Shown here piece after piece: positions 56,074 to 64,000 of a stretch of 64,000 nucleotides of DNA (its first letter is position 1; every line of letters starts with the position of its first letter). The stretch spans positions 428,687 through 492,686 of the forward strand of contig NZ_KQ954286.1 in assembly GCF_001519055.1 (NCBI RefSeq). Direction: 5' to 3'. The notes beneath the pieces are model-generated. The model did no database searches and was not told where the DNA came from. It worked only from the letters and a program-made list of their open reading frames with translations. Made by a program: the position numbers and the translations under genes. The stretch is from Novosphingobium sp. Fuku2-ISO-50 (GTDB taxonomy: Bacteria > Pseudomonadota > Alphaproteobacteria > Sphingomonadales > Sphingomonadaceae).

Positions 56074-57174
56074 ATGGGTTTTCGCTGCGGGATCGTGGGC
56101 CTGCCCAACGTCGGCAAGTCGACGCTGTTCAACGCCTTGACCGAAACGCAGGCGGCGCAGGCGGCGAATTATCCGTTCTGCACGATCGAGCCCAATGTCG
56201 GCAATGTCGGCGTGCCCGATCCGCGCCTCGACAAACTGGCGGCGATCGCGGGCAGCCAAAAGACCATCCCGACCCAGCTCGGCTTTGTCGACATCGCCGG
56301 GCTCGTGCGCGGGGCGTCAAAGGGCGAAGGCCTGGGCAACCAGTTCCTCGGCAACATTCGCGAAGTCGACGCCATCGTCCACGTGCTGCGCTGTTTTGAA
56401 AACGACGACATTCAGCATGTCGACAACAAGGTCGATCCGATTTCCGATGCCGAAACGGTCGAGACCGAGCTGATGCTGGCCGACCTCGAAAGCCTCGAAA
56501 AGCGAGTCCCCGCCGCGCAGAAAAAGGCGACCGGCGGCGACAAGGAATCGAAGATCATGGCCTCGGTGCTGGGCCAGGCGCTGGACCTCCTGCGCGAAGG
56601 CAAGCCCGCGCGGCTGACCGAGCCGAAGGATGAGGAGGAACTGCGCGTATTCCGTCAGGCGCAGCTGCTGACCGCCAAGCCCGTGCTCTATGTCTGCAAT
56701 GTCGATGAAGACTGCGCCGCCAACGGCAATGCCCTGTCGGCGCGCGTGTTCGAAAAGGCCAAGGCCGAAGGCGCCGAAGCGGTAATCGTGTCTGCCGCGA
56801 TCGAATCCGATCTCGTCGGCATGGACACCGACGAACGGCTGGCCTTTCTCGAAGAGATGGGCCTGCATGAAACCGGGCTCAACCGGGTGATCCGCGCCGG
56901 GTACGAACTGCTGCACCTGATCACGTTTTTCACCGTCGGGCCCAAGGAAGCGCGCGCCTGGACCGTGCACAAGGGCGCCCGCGCCCCGCAGGCGGCAGGC
57001 GAAATTCACACCGATTTCGAACGCGGCTTCATCCGCGCCGAAACCATCGCCTTTGACGACTATATCGCGCTGGGCGGCGAAAGCGGCGCGCGCGATGCGG
57101 GCAAGCTGCGCCAGGAAGGCAAGGACTATGTCGTCAAGGACGGCGACGTACTGCACTTCCGCTTCAACGTTTAA
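56074..57174 (+). CDS. ychF: Redox-regulated/ribosome-binding ATPase YchF
   Basis: YchF is an Obg-related P-loop NTPase that prefers ATP and binds the ribosome. The 366-residue protein has [20 protein letters not shown] (Walker A), [32 protein letters not shown] and a C-terminal TGS domain ([20 protein letters not shown]). The NVDED motif replaces the GTPase NKxD, as expected for YchF. Length is typical. Confidence 0.97.
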   Translation: MGFRCGIVGLPNVGKSTLFNALTETQAAQAANYPFCTIEPNVGNVGVPDPRLDKLAAIAGSQKTIPTQLGFVDIAGLVRGASKGEGLGNQFLGNIREVDAIVHVLRCFENDDIQHVDNKVDPISDAETVETELMLADLESLEKRVPAAQKKATGGDKESKIMASVLGQALDLLREGKPARLTEPKDEEELRVFRQAQLLTAKPVLYVCNVDEDCAANGNALSARVFEKAKAEGAEAVIVSAAIESDLVGMDTDERLAFLEEMGLHETGLNRVIRAGYELLHLITFFTVGPKEARAWTVHKGARAPQAAGEIHTDFERGFIRAETIAFDDYIALGGESGARDAGKLRQEGKDYVVKDGDVLHFRFNV

Positions 57175-57228
57175 GCGATCGGCTAAGCCGCGTTGACACA
57201 CCCGGCGCAAGCGGGCAAATCCACGACC

Positions 57229-57687
57229 ATGCAATTCTACGAAGACATGGTCGTGGGCGAAGTCCAGCGGTTCGGCGCCTATCCCGTCACGCGCGAAGAC
57301 GTCATCGCCTTTGCCACGGAATACGATCCGCAGCCGTTTCACCTCGACGATGCGGCGGCGGCGCAGACGCATTTCGGGCGGATTTCCGCCAGCGGCTGGC
57401 ACACGTGCGCGATGACGATGGCGATGCTGGTCGAAAACCACAAGAATACCGGCCACCAAGGCCTCGGCTCCCCCGGCGTCGACGATCTGCGCTGGCTGCG
57501 CCCGGTCTACCCCGGCGACACGCTGAGCGTCGAAATCGAACTGCTCGAAAAACGCCGCAGCAAGACCAAACCCGACCGCGGCCTCTTCCGCGCCGCAACC
57601 CGCGTCTTCAACCAGGACGGTGTCATGGTCATGAGCATGACCAGCCGCGCCATGGTCCGCACCCGCGACCCGCAAGGCACCGACTGA
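57229..57687 (+). CDS. MaoC-family hotdog dehydratase
   Basis: The 152-residue protein has a single hotdog domain with the MaoC/(R)-enoyl-CoA hydratase motif YDPQPFHLDDAAA, where the Asp and His are catalytic. ISASGWHTCAMTMAMLVE and LRWLRPVYPGDTL are typical. It probably hydrates an enoyl-CoA; the substrate is unknown. The ATG at 57229 is chosen as it gives the normal family N-terminus (MQFYEDMVVGEVQRFG). It follows ychF by 54 nt. Confidence 0.88.
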   Translation: MQFYEDMVVGEVQRFGAYPVTREDVIAFATEYDPQPFHLDDAAAAQTHFGRISASGWHTCAMTMAMLVENHKNTGHQGLGSPGVDDLRWLRPVYPGDTLSVEIELLEKRRSKTKPDRGLFRAATRVFNQDGVMVMSMTSRAMVRTRDPQGTD

Positions 57688-57746
57688 GGCCGTAGCCCCA
57701 CAACACAGATCGGCGCCAATTCCGGATACTGCCCCGCGCATATCCG

Positions 57747-57775
57747 TCATGCCGGACCTGATCCGGCATCCAGCG
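57747..57775. repeat. Left arm of the inverted repeat framing the GIY-YIG gene
   Basis: The 29-bp arm (around CATGCCGGACCTGATCCGGC) is the inverse complement, with one mismatch, of 58182-58210. It also contains its own short palindrome. The arms are 406 bp apart and enclose the nuclease gene. Confidence 0.85.
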
Positions 57776-57852
57776 TGCAGCCACGCGCCGGCCGCGCCAA
57801 ATCGGTGCCGGTTCGCCCCGGACGCTATCTCCCGAACGGGCTAAGAGAGGTC

Positions 57853-58209
57853 ATGCACGAAGAAGGCCAGCCCTGCGTCTATATCATGGCCAGCGATCGC
57901 CTTGGCACACTCTATGTCGGGGTCACGAGCAACCTGATGCGCCGCATTGCTCAGCATCGCAGCGGGACACTCGACGGCTTCACCGCGCGCCATCAGGTCA
58001 AACGGCTGGTCTATTACGAACTGCACGACGACATGACGCGGGCCATCGGGCGCGAGAAGCAGTTGAAAAACTGGCGCCGCGATTGGAAGATCGCGCTGAT
58101 CCAGACCCTCAATCCCGATTGGCACGACCTCGCCCCGGGCCTTGGCTTCGCTCCCCTGCCAGCCCCGGCGCCCAACGGCCCGCTGGATGCCGGATCAAGT
58201 CCGGCATGA
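57853..58209 (+). CDS. GIY-YIG nuclease family protein
   Basis: The 118-residue protein has a single GIY-YIG nuclease domain: CVYIMASDRLGTLYVGVTSN (VYI...YVG), catalytic Arg in LMRRIAQHRSG, YYELHDDMTRAIGREKQLKN (Glu region) and WRRDWKIALIQTLNPDWHDL. Small stand-alone members of this kind are common in sphingomonads and their role is unclear. The ATG at 57853 follows an AGAGAGG ribosome site. The last nine codons (PLDAGSSPA) and the stop lie in the right inverted repeat, so the gene's end was set by the repeat. Confidence 0.88.
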   Translation: MHEEGQPCVYIMASDRLGTLYVGVTSNLMRRIAQHRSGTLDGFTARHQVKRLVYYELHDDMTRAIGREKQLKNWRRDWKIALIQTLNPDWHDLAPGLGFAPLPAPAPNGPLDAGSSPA

Positions 58210-58210
58210 C
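58182..58210. repeat. Right arm of the inverted repeat framing the GIY-YIG gene
   Basis: 29-bp partner of 57747-57775 (one mismatch). It encodes the C-terminal nine residues and stop of the GIY-YIG protein. Confidence 0.85.
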
Positions 58211-58370
58211 GAAGGGAATAGAGGCGTGGGTTGCGTTCCCTTAGGCCGGTTCGCGCCACATCTCGGTCATTCTGGGCGACTTAGGATCCAACCTGACGCG
58301 GACCGGCAACTTTTCGCGAAAGTGAAACGCATCGATGTCTCCAGCACCTGGAGAATAGACCGCGAGCAAT

Positions 58371-59162
58371 TTACCCAGACACGGGCGGGACGGGCACCCA
58401 ATTGTTTTCCCCGCGTTCATGCAAGAGGCCTCTAAAGGCGATTGGTGCTTCGCCCTTCCGGGTAAGTCTCAAGCGAACGGGATGAGATGGAGTCAATGCG
58501 GCCCCCGAAGGCTGCAGGAACACTCCGTTCGTAACTACTCCGTTGCTAAGTGGGACATCAGCATTGTAGCCGCTAACATTCATGGGGACGCCTGGAGTTT
58601 CCCAGCCAATTTCAGCTTCAAGATTGTCGACAAGCGCTACGAATTTGACGTTGGGTTCCATCAGGTGAGACGCGCGCACTACTATGTCGATTGCGCCGTC
58701 CTGGACTAACGAAGCCGTGAAGGTCAGATTTGAAAAACCAAGGTACTGCGGCGTGAAGGATGCATCGCCCTGCGTAATGCTGACAATATGCGCAATCGCT
58801 ACCTCCAAACCCATGGAATGCATGTCGATATACAAGGTCTGAAGCAGCACGGCGGGCATTGCGCTGCCGTCCACCCTCACGGGAATGATGCGCGTTTTGC
58901 CTTGAGAGGCCGCGTAGAGTGCATTTTGCCACTCTAGCTTGACCATACCGCTTGCGAGGCTCGCAGCTGACACGAAGAAAAAGACGAACTCTGGCGCGTC
59001 GAGCCCTTTGCTCATTTGCTCGATGATGCCGTCACCGGGGCGTATTGACCACGAATCGTAAAAGACCTGTTCTTTGCCGAAAATGCCAGCAAGCCGGACG
59101 GCGACAGCCTCAACCAAAGGCTTGTCATGGTGGTTGTGACTTAGAAAAATCTTGTGAGCCAC
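58371..59162 (-). CDS. TIR-domain protein with an unrecognised C-terminal domain
   Basis: The 263-residue protein has an N-terminal TIR domain (residues 1-135): KIFLSHNHHDKPLVEAVAVR, the BB-loop-like YDSWSIRPGDGIIEQMSKGL, FVFFFVSAASLASGMVKLEW and RIIPVRVDG. Glu77 in KLEWQNAL is where NAD-cleaving TIRs keep their catalytic glutamate. Residues 135-263 form a Thr/Val/Gly-rich, probably beta-strand domain that I do not recognise (it does not look like TPR, STING or SAVED). Many bacterial TIR proteins are anti-phage NADases triggered by a partner domain, so the C-terminal part may be the sensor. The start is GTG with GGGAGAGGAC upstream. Base composition is visibly less GC-rich than its neighbours, suggesting transfer. 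Confidence 0.8.
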   Translation of the reverse strand: MAHKIFLSHNHHDKPLVEAVAVRLAGIFGKEQVFYDSWSIRPGDGIIEQMSKGLDAPEFVFFFVSAASLASGMVKLEWQNALYAASQGKTRIIPVRVDGSAMPAVLLQTLYIDMHSMGLEVAIAHIVSITQGDASFTPQYLGFSNLTFTASLVQDGAIDIVVRASHLMEPNVKFVALVDNLEAEIGWETPGVPMNVSGYNADVPLSNGVVTNGVFLQPSGAALTPSHPVRLRLTRKGEAPIAFRGLLHERGENNWVPVPPVSG

Positions 59163-59357
59163 TGTGTCCTCTCCCTTCTCGCTGGGATATAACAGGGTGC
59201 CCTGTCTGCGGACGTTTTGGGTACCGTGCGCCCATTTCCGATAGGAATTGGGAATGGCAAGTTTACTAAATCATCGGCCCTAAAGCCGCTAGACCGTAAT
59301 CGGCCAATGTCCGCCCTTCCCAACGGCAGCCCTGCACCGATCCACCGAGGACCGCCG

Positions 59358-59813
59358 CTACATCGGCTTGCATTGGGCGTCGCCGGTGGCGTCGTAGATG
59401 GGTTGGCGCTTGGCGTCGGCAATGACGAGGTGGGCGGGGAAGACGGTGATGACGCCCATGGTCTTGGGCTTGCCGCCCGGTACGGGGGTCAGGGCTGCGC
59501 TGTAGAGTGGGCCCGCGTATCGGGTGTGGGCGCCTTGCGGCAGGGGGGTGGCGTCGGGGGCGAGCGGGATGTCCACGATGTGATCATCGACCTTGATCAG
59601 GCCGCGTTCGGCTTGCGCGAGGAAGACTGCGCCCATGCCGCCGTTTGACGGCACGAAGTTGCAGCCCGAGCCATAGAGCTTGTTTTGCGTGACGTCGAAA
59701 TAGAGGATCGGTTGCAGTGCGAGTTGCGGCGCGGCGTCGGGCTTGCCGCCCGAACAGGCGGCCAGAGCTAACGGCAGCGCGAACAGCAGGGCGGCGATCG
59801 TGGCTTTGCGCAT
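59358..59813 (-). CDS. Putative lipoprotein of unknown function
   Basis: The 151-residue protein has a lipoprotein signal peptide (ALLFALPLALAAC, Cys at about residue 20). The mature part holds two Cys residues (SGCNFVPS near the start, DAQCKPM at the end) that could form a disulfide. I do not recognise the family. Its ATG overlaps the mutL stop by one base (TGATG), so it is translated with mutL. Confidence 0.75.
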   Translation of the reverse strand: MRKATIAALLFALPLALAACSGGKPDAAPQLALQPILYFDVTQNKLYGSGCNFVPSNGGMGAVFLAQAERGLIKVDDHIVDIPLAPDATPLPQGAHTRYAGPLYSAALTPVPGGKPKTMGVITVFPAHLVIADAKRQPIYDATGDAQCKPM

Positions 59814-61639
59814 CAGGTTCTCCCGAACAGTTTTTCGATGTCGCCATGGGCCAGCTTGATCCAGGTCGGTCGGCCATGGTTGCACTGGCCCGAGCGGGGC
59901 GTTGCCTCCATTTCGCGCAAGAGCGCGTTCATTTCCGCCACCGACAGCGCGCGCCCGGCGCGCACCGAGCCATGGCAGGCCATGGTCGCCAGCACCAGAT
60001 CGAGCCTTTCGCCGACCAGCAGGCTGGCGCCATGGCGCGTCAGGTCGTCGGCGACATCGCACACCAGCGCGGCGGGATCGCCCTTGCCCAGCGCCGCCGG
60101 AACCGCGCGCACCAGCACCGCCGCTGGGCCGAAGCGTTCGAGCACCAGCCCAAAGCGCGCGAGATCGTCCGCCGCTTCTTCCAGCCGGTCGCAATCGGGC
60201 TCGTCCAGTTCGACCACTTCAGGCAGCAGCAGCGCCTGCGCCGGGGCCCGACCTCCACCCGCCCCGGCGGCGCGCAGGCGTTCGAGCACCAGCCGTTCGT
60301 GCGCGGCGTGCTGATCGACCAGAACCAGCCCGTCGTCCGCCTCGGCGACGATATACGTCCGCGCGACTTGCCCGCGCGCAACGCCCAGCGGATGCTCGAC
60401 CGGATCGGGCATCGGCGCAGCGGCAGGCTCGGCGCGCGCCTGCGGCGGGGCCATCACCGCCGCTTCATAGCCGCGCCAGGCCGCTCCCGCCTCGCCCAGC
60501 CTGGGCGCGGCAAGGCCAAGGCTCGGCGACGTGCGGGCAAACAGGGTGTTTTGGTGTTCGGTCACCGGCTCGACTTGCCAGGCCTGCATCGCGGCAGCAT
60601 CGGGCGCCTGCACCGCGCGGCGGTCGCCTTCGGACAGCGCCTGGCGCAGCGCGGTGACGATCATCCCGCGCACCAGCGCCGAATCGCGAAATCGCACTTC
60701 GGTCTTGGCCGGATGCACGTTGACGTCGACTTCCTCGGCAGGCAGCGTCAGGAACAGCGCGAGCACGGCATGGCGATCGCGCGCCAGCATGTCGGCATAG
60801 GCCCCGCGCACCGCCCCGATCAGCAGGCGATCCTTGACCGGGCGTCCGTTGACAAACAGATACTGATGATCGGCGACGCCGCGATTATAGGTCGGCAGGC
60901 CCGCCACCCCGACGAGATGATACGCCCCGCGCGCCAGATCGACCGCGACCGAATTGGCGACGAGATCGCGCGATACCAGCTGCGCCACCCGCGTATCGAG
61001 CCGATCGCCCGGCTGCACCTGCAAGGCACGGCGGCCATCGTGTTCGAGCGTAAAGCCGATGTCGGGCCGGGCCATCGCCAGCCGCCGCACGACATCGAGC
61101 GCGGCGGCCCATTCCGAACGCGCCGAGCGCAGGAATTTGCGCCGCGCGGGAACCCGGCCAAACAAGTCCTCCACCCGGACGCGCGTGCCGGGGGGCAAGG
61201 CGGCGGGGCCGTCGGCAATCAGGTCGCCATGATCGACCACGCGCCGCCACGCTTCGCCGGTTTCGCGCGAGCGGCTTTCGACGGTCAGCCGCGCGACCGA
61301 GGCGATCGAGGGCAGCGCTTCGCCGCGAAACCCCAAAGTGACCACGCGTTCGAGCGCGCTGTCGCTGCCGATCAGGCTTTCGGGCAGTTTCGAGGTGGCA
61401 TGCCGCTCCAGCGCGAGCGCGATCTCGTCCGCGCGCATGCCGCAGCCGTCATCGCTCACTTCGATCAGCGACAGCCCGCCTTCGGACAGGCGCACCGCGA
61501 TTTGCGACGCCCCGGCATCGATCGCGTTTTCGACCAGTTCCTTCAGCGCGCTGGCCGGGCGCTCGACCACTTCGCCCGCCGCGATGCGATTGACGAGGTG
61601 TTCGGGTAGCCTGCGGATCTCGCGGATTTCGGATGCCAT
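59813..61639 (-). CDS. mutL: DNA mismatch repair protein MutL
   Basis: MutL links MutS mismatch recognition to strand removal. The 608-residue protein has the GHKL ATPase motifs ELVENAIDAGASQIAVRLSE, DDGCGMRADEIALALERHAT and GFRGEALPSIASVARLTVES, and a C-terminal dimerisation domain ending in a segment with HGSVRAGRALSVAEMNALLR. I do not see the DQHAxxER endonuclease motif as such, but DQHAAHERLVLERL is close; however the CPHGRP-like C-terminal motif appears as CNHGRPTWIK, as in many MutL proteins. It is divergent from mreB. Confidence 0.95.
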   Translation of the reverse strand: MASEIREIRRLPEHLVNRIAAGEVVERPASALKELVENAIDAGASQIAVRLSEGGLSLIEVSDDGCGMRADEIALALERHATSKLPESLIGSDSALERVVTLGFRGEALPSIASVARLTVESRSRETGEAWRRVVDHGDLIADGPAALPPGTRVRVEDLFGRVPARRKFLRSARSEWAAALDVVRRLAMARPDIGFTLEHDGRRALQVQPGDRLDTRVAQLVSRDLVANSVAVDLARGAYHLVGVAGLPTYNRGVADHQYLFVNGRPVKDRLLIGAVRGAYADMLARDRHAVLALFLTLPAEEVDVNVHPAKTEVRFRDSALVRGMIVTALRQALSEGDRRAVQAPDAAAMQAWQVEPVTEHQNTLFARTSPSLGLAAPRLGEAGAAWRGYEAAVMAPPQARAEPAAAPMPDPVEHPLGVARGQVARTYIVAEADDGLVLVDQHAAHERLVLERLRAAGAGGGRAPAQALLLPEVVELDEPDCDRLEEAADDLARFGLVLERFGPAAVLVRAVPAALGKGDPAALVCDVADDLTRHGASLLVGERLDLVLATMACHGSVRAGRALSVAEMNALLREMEATPRSGQCNHGRPTWIKLAHGDIEKLFGRT

Positions 61640-61652
61640 TTGCCCAGCCTAG

Positions 61653-62870
<1,218 letters not shown>

Positions 62871-62989
62871 GGCGGTACGGGCCGATTCGACCCGGCCCGG
62901 CACCGTCGTTCAGCAAGACTTCATCGCAACCGGTGCCAGGACAACATCGGTCCTGGTATCGGGAGCGATCGGAAGGGGAATAGATTTTT

Positions 62990-63895
62990 ATGGCGCGGTC
63001 GCGAGACTTGCGCCCGGGCTATTCGCGCAGGGCGCAATACGGCATTTTTACCGGCTATGTGATTGCCGTTGTGGGCATCATTGTCGGGCTGGTCGCGCTT
63101 GGCCTGTCGCTGTTCGATCCCGGGGCATTTGCCTTTTTGCGCGGTGCAGCGAGCGAGATCGGGGCGCCGGTGGGCGAAGCCTCGTCGGCGGCGCGCCGTT
63201 CGGGCGCGGGTATCGTGGCGGCGTTCAGCGCCTATTTCGACACCGGCCGCCAAAACCTGGAACTGACTCACGAAATCGCCGCCGCCCGCGCCGCCGCGAT
63301 CAGCACGCGCGCCGTCGCCGATGAAAACCGCCGCCTCAAGGCATTGCTGGGCATTGTCGATCAGGCCGCGCCGCCGGTCAGCGCCGCGCGATTGATCGGA
63401 TCGACCGCAGCGAGCGCGCGACGCTATGCCGTGATCGACGCCGGGGCCGCGCGCGGGGTGCGCGCCGGCCAACCGGTGCGCGGCGCGGCAGGGCTGGTCG
63501 GCCGGGTGGTCGAAGTGAGCCGCGATACCGCCCGCGTGCTGCTGATCAGCGATGCCGATAACGTCGTGCCGGTGCGCCGCGCCACCGATGGCCTGCCCGG
63601 CTTTGTCCAGGGCGCCGCCAATGGCAAGATCGCCATCCGCCTTTTGACCATGGGCAACAATCCGCTCCATGCGGGCGATATCTTCGTGACTTCCGGCTCG
63701 GGCGGGATCTATCCCCCCGGCGTTCCGGTCGCTGTCGTTGCCGAAGCGCGGCGTGACGGGGCCGAAGGGCGACTGGCAGCCGACCCGGCAGCGACCGACT
63801 ATGTCCTCGTGCTGCCGATCTACAAGGGCGAGGCCGTCGCGGCGATGTCTGCCAGCGTCAAGGCCGCCGGGCCGCCGCCCAAGGATGACAACTGA
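62990..63895 (+). CDS. mreC: Rod-shape protein MreC
   Basis: MreC scaffolds the elongasome in the periplasm. The 301-residue protein has one N-terminal membrane segment at about residues 20-42 (TGYVIAVVGIIVGLVALGLS), a coiled coil at about 84-112 (NLELTHEIAAARAAAISTRA) and the MreC beta-domains (RYAVIDAGAARGVRAGQPVR, GLVGRVVEVSRDTARVLLIS). A GAAGGGGAA ribosome site lies before the ATG. It follows mreB by 119 nt. Confidence 0.94.
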   Translation: MARSRDLRPGYSRRAQYGIFTGYVIAVVGIIVGLVALGLSLFDPGAFAFLRGAASEIGAPVGEASSAARRSGAGIVAAFSAYFDTGRQNLELTHEIAAARAAAISTRAVADENRRLKALLGIVDQAAPPVSAARLIGSTAASARRYAVIDAGAARGVRAGQPVRGAAGLVGRVVEVSRDTARVLLISDADNVVPVRRATDGLPGFVQGAANGKIAIRLLTMGNNPLHAGDIFVTSGSGGIYPPGVPVAVVAEARRDGAEGRLAADPAATDYVLVLPIYKGEAVAAMSASVKAAGPPPKDDN

Positions 63896-63898
63896 GCC

Positions 63899-64000
63899 GT
63901 GGTTGCAATCCCGCGCCTTGCCGTGACACGCCCGGCCTCGACTCGCCTTGCCACGGGCCGCGACGCGACACCGCATCGCCCGATCAACCGCGCGCCGTTA
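63899..64000 (+). CDS. mreD: Rod-shape protein MreD, N-terminal fragment cut by the window end
   Basis: A GTG at 63899, 3 nt after the mreC stop, opens a frame that runs to the window end (34 codons, VVAIPRLAVTRPASTR... RPINRAPL). The RPINRAP end is typical of the cytoplasmic N-terminus of sphingomonad MreD, just before its first helix. Its position after mreBC supports this. The alternative ATG frame at 63886 stops quickly. Confidence 0.65.
   Translation, partial: MVAIPRLAVTRPASTRLATGRDATPHRPINRAPL

Noticed and set aside
59163..59357. Possible tRNA or attachment site beside the TIR gene
   Set aside because: No cloverleaf with an anticodon arm and CCA-like end could be drawn, and no direct repeat flanking the TIR gene was seen, so no integrative element is called.
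59717..61609. A 630-codon plus-strand open frame antisense to mutL
   Set aside because: Composition is Arg/His/Gln-rich, a typical antisense artefact; mutL is certain.

Overview
This window looks like a chromosomal segment from an alphaproteobacterium of the Sphingomonadales, most likely a Novosphingobium/Sphingobium-type sphingomonad. The evidence is high GC with strong third-position bias, a protocatechuate 4,5-cleavage (lig) cluster, a LigE/LigP-like beta-etherase, and sphingomonad-type DOMON-like and TonB-like proteins. The genus call is inference from gene content. No rRNA or tRNA gene was recognised.

Region 1 (1-16.9 kb) is an aromatic/lignin catabolism island. A MarR regulator precedes a LigE/LigP-like beta-etherase and an acyl-CoA synthetase. 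A tightly overlapping minus-strand operon carries ligK, ligU, ligI, a TIM-barrel isomerase-like gene and an Fe(II)/2-oxoglutarate oxygenase. A LysR regulator with two HTH domains lies divergent to ligK. A second LigA/LigB-like dioxygenase pair follows, then a plus-strand operon: dehydrogenase, ligJ, ligA, ligB and, after an intercistronic terminator, ligC. pobA and an AraC-type PobR-like regulator close the island. Together they would take 4-hydroxybenzoate to protocatechuate (PobA), open the ring (LigAB), oxidise the product to 2-pyrone-4,6-dicarboxylate (LigC), hydrolyse, isomerise and hydrate it (LigI, LigU, LigJ), and split it to pyruvate and oxaloacetate (LigK).

Region 2 (16.9-49.9 kb) is housekeeping with lineage-specific genes. 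It holds aroQ-accB-accC, a Tat-exported phosphoesterase, gshB-yraN-rsmI, an LpoA-like lipoprotein, parE, a TonB-like protein, MoxR/GFA/VWA genes, two MFS transporters, a NamZ-like protein, tyrS, a PilZ protein, cysK, a dienelactone hydrolase, a DmdC-type acyl-CoA dehydrogenase with a MerR regulator, hisI, a probable structured ncRNA, comF, a methyltransferase-like gene, ppdK and glyQS.

Region 3 (49.9-64 kb) has a pair of related hairpin elements, two TraB/GumN proteins, rplY, pth, a PEP-CTERM protein with a 27-bp repeat tract and a sigma-54-like promoter, a TPR lipoprotein, ychF, a MaoC protein, a GIY-YIG gene framed by inverted repeats, an AT-richer TIR-domain gene (the best candidate for an undescribed defence component), mutL, and mreB-mreC-(mreD, cut by the window end).

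Imperfect palindromic repeats of several families are scattered between genes. One sits in frame inside the DOMON-like gene, and another supplies the stop codon of the GIY-YIG gene.
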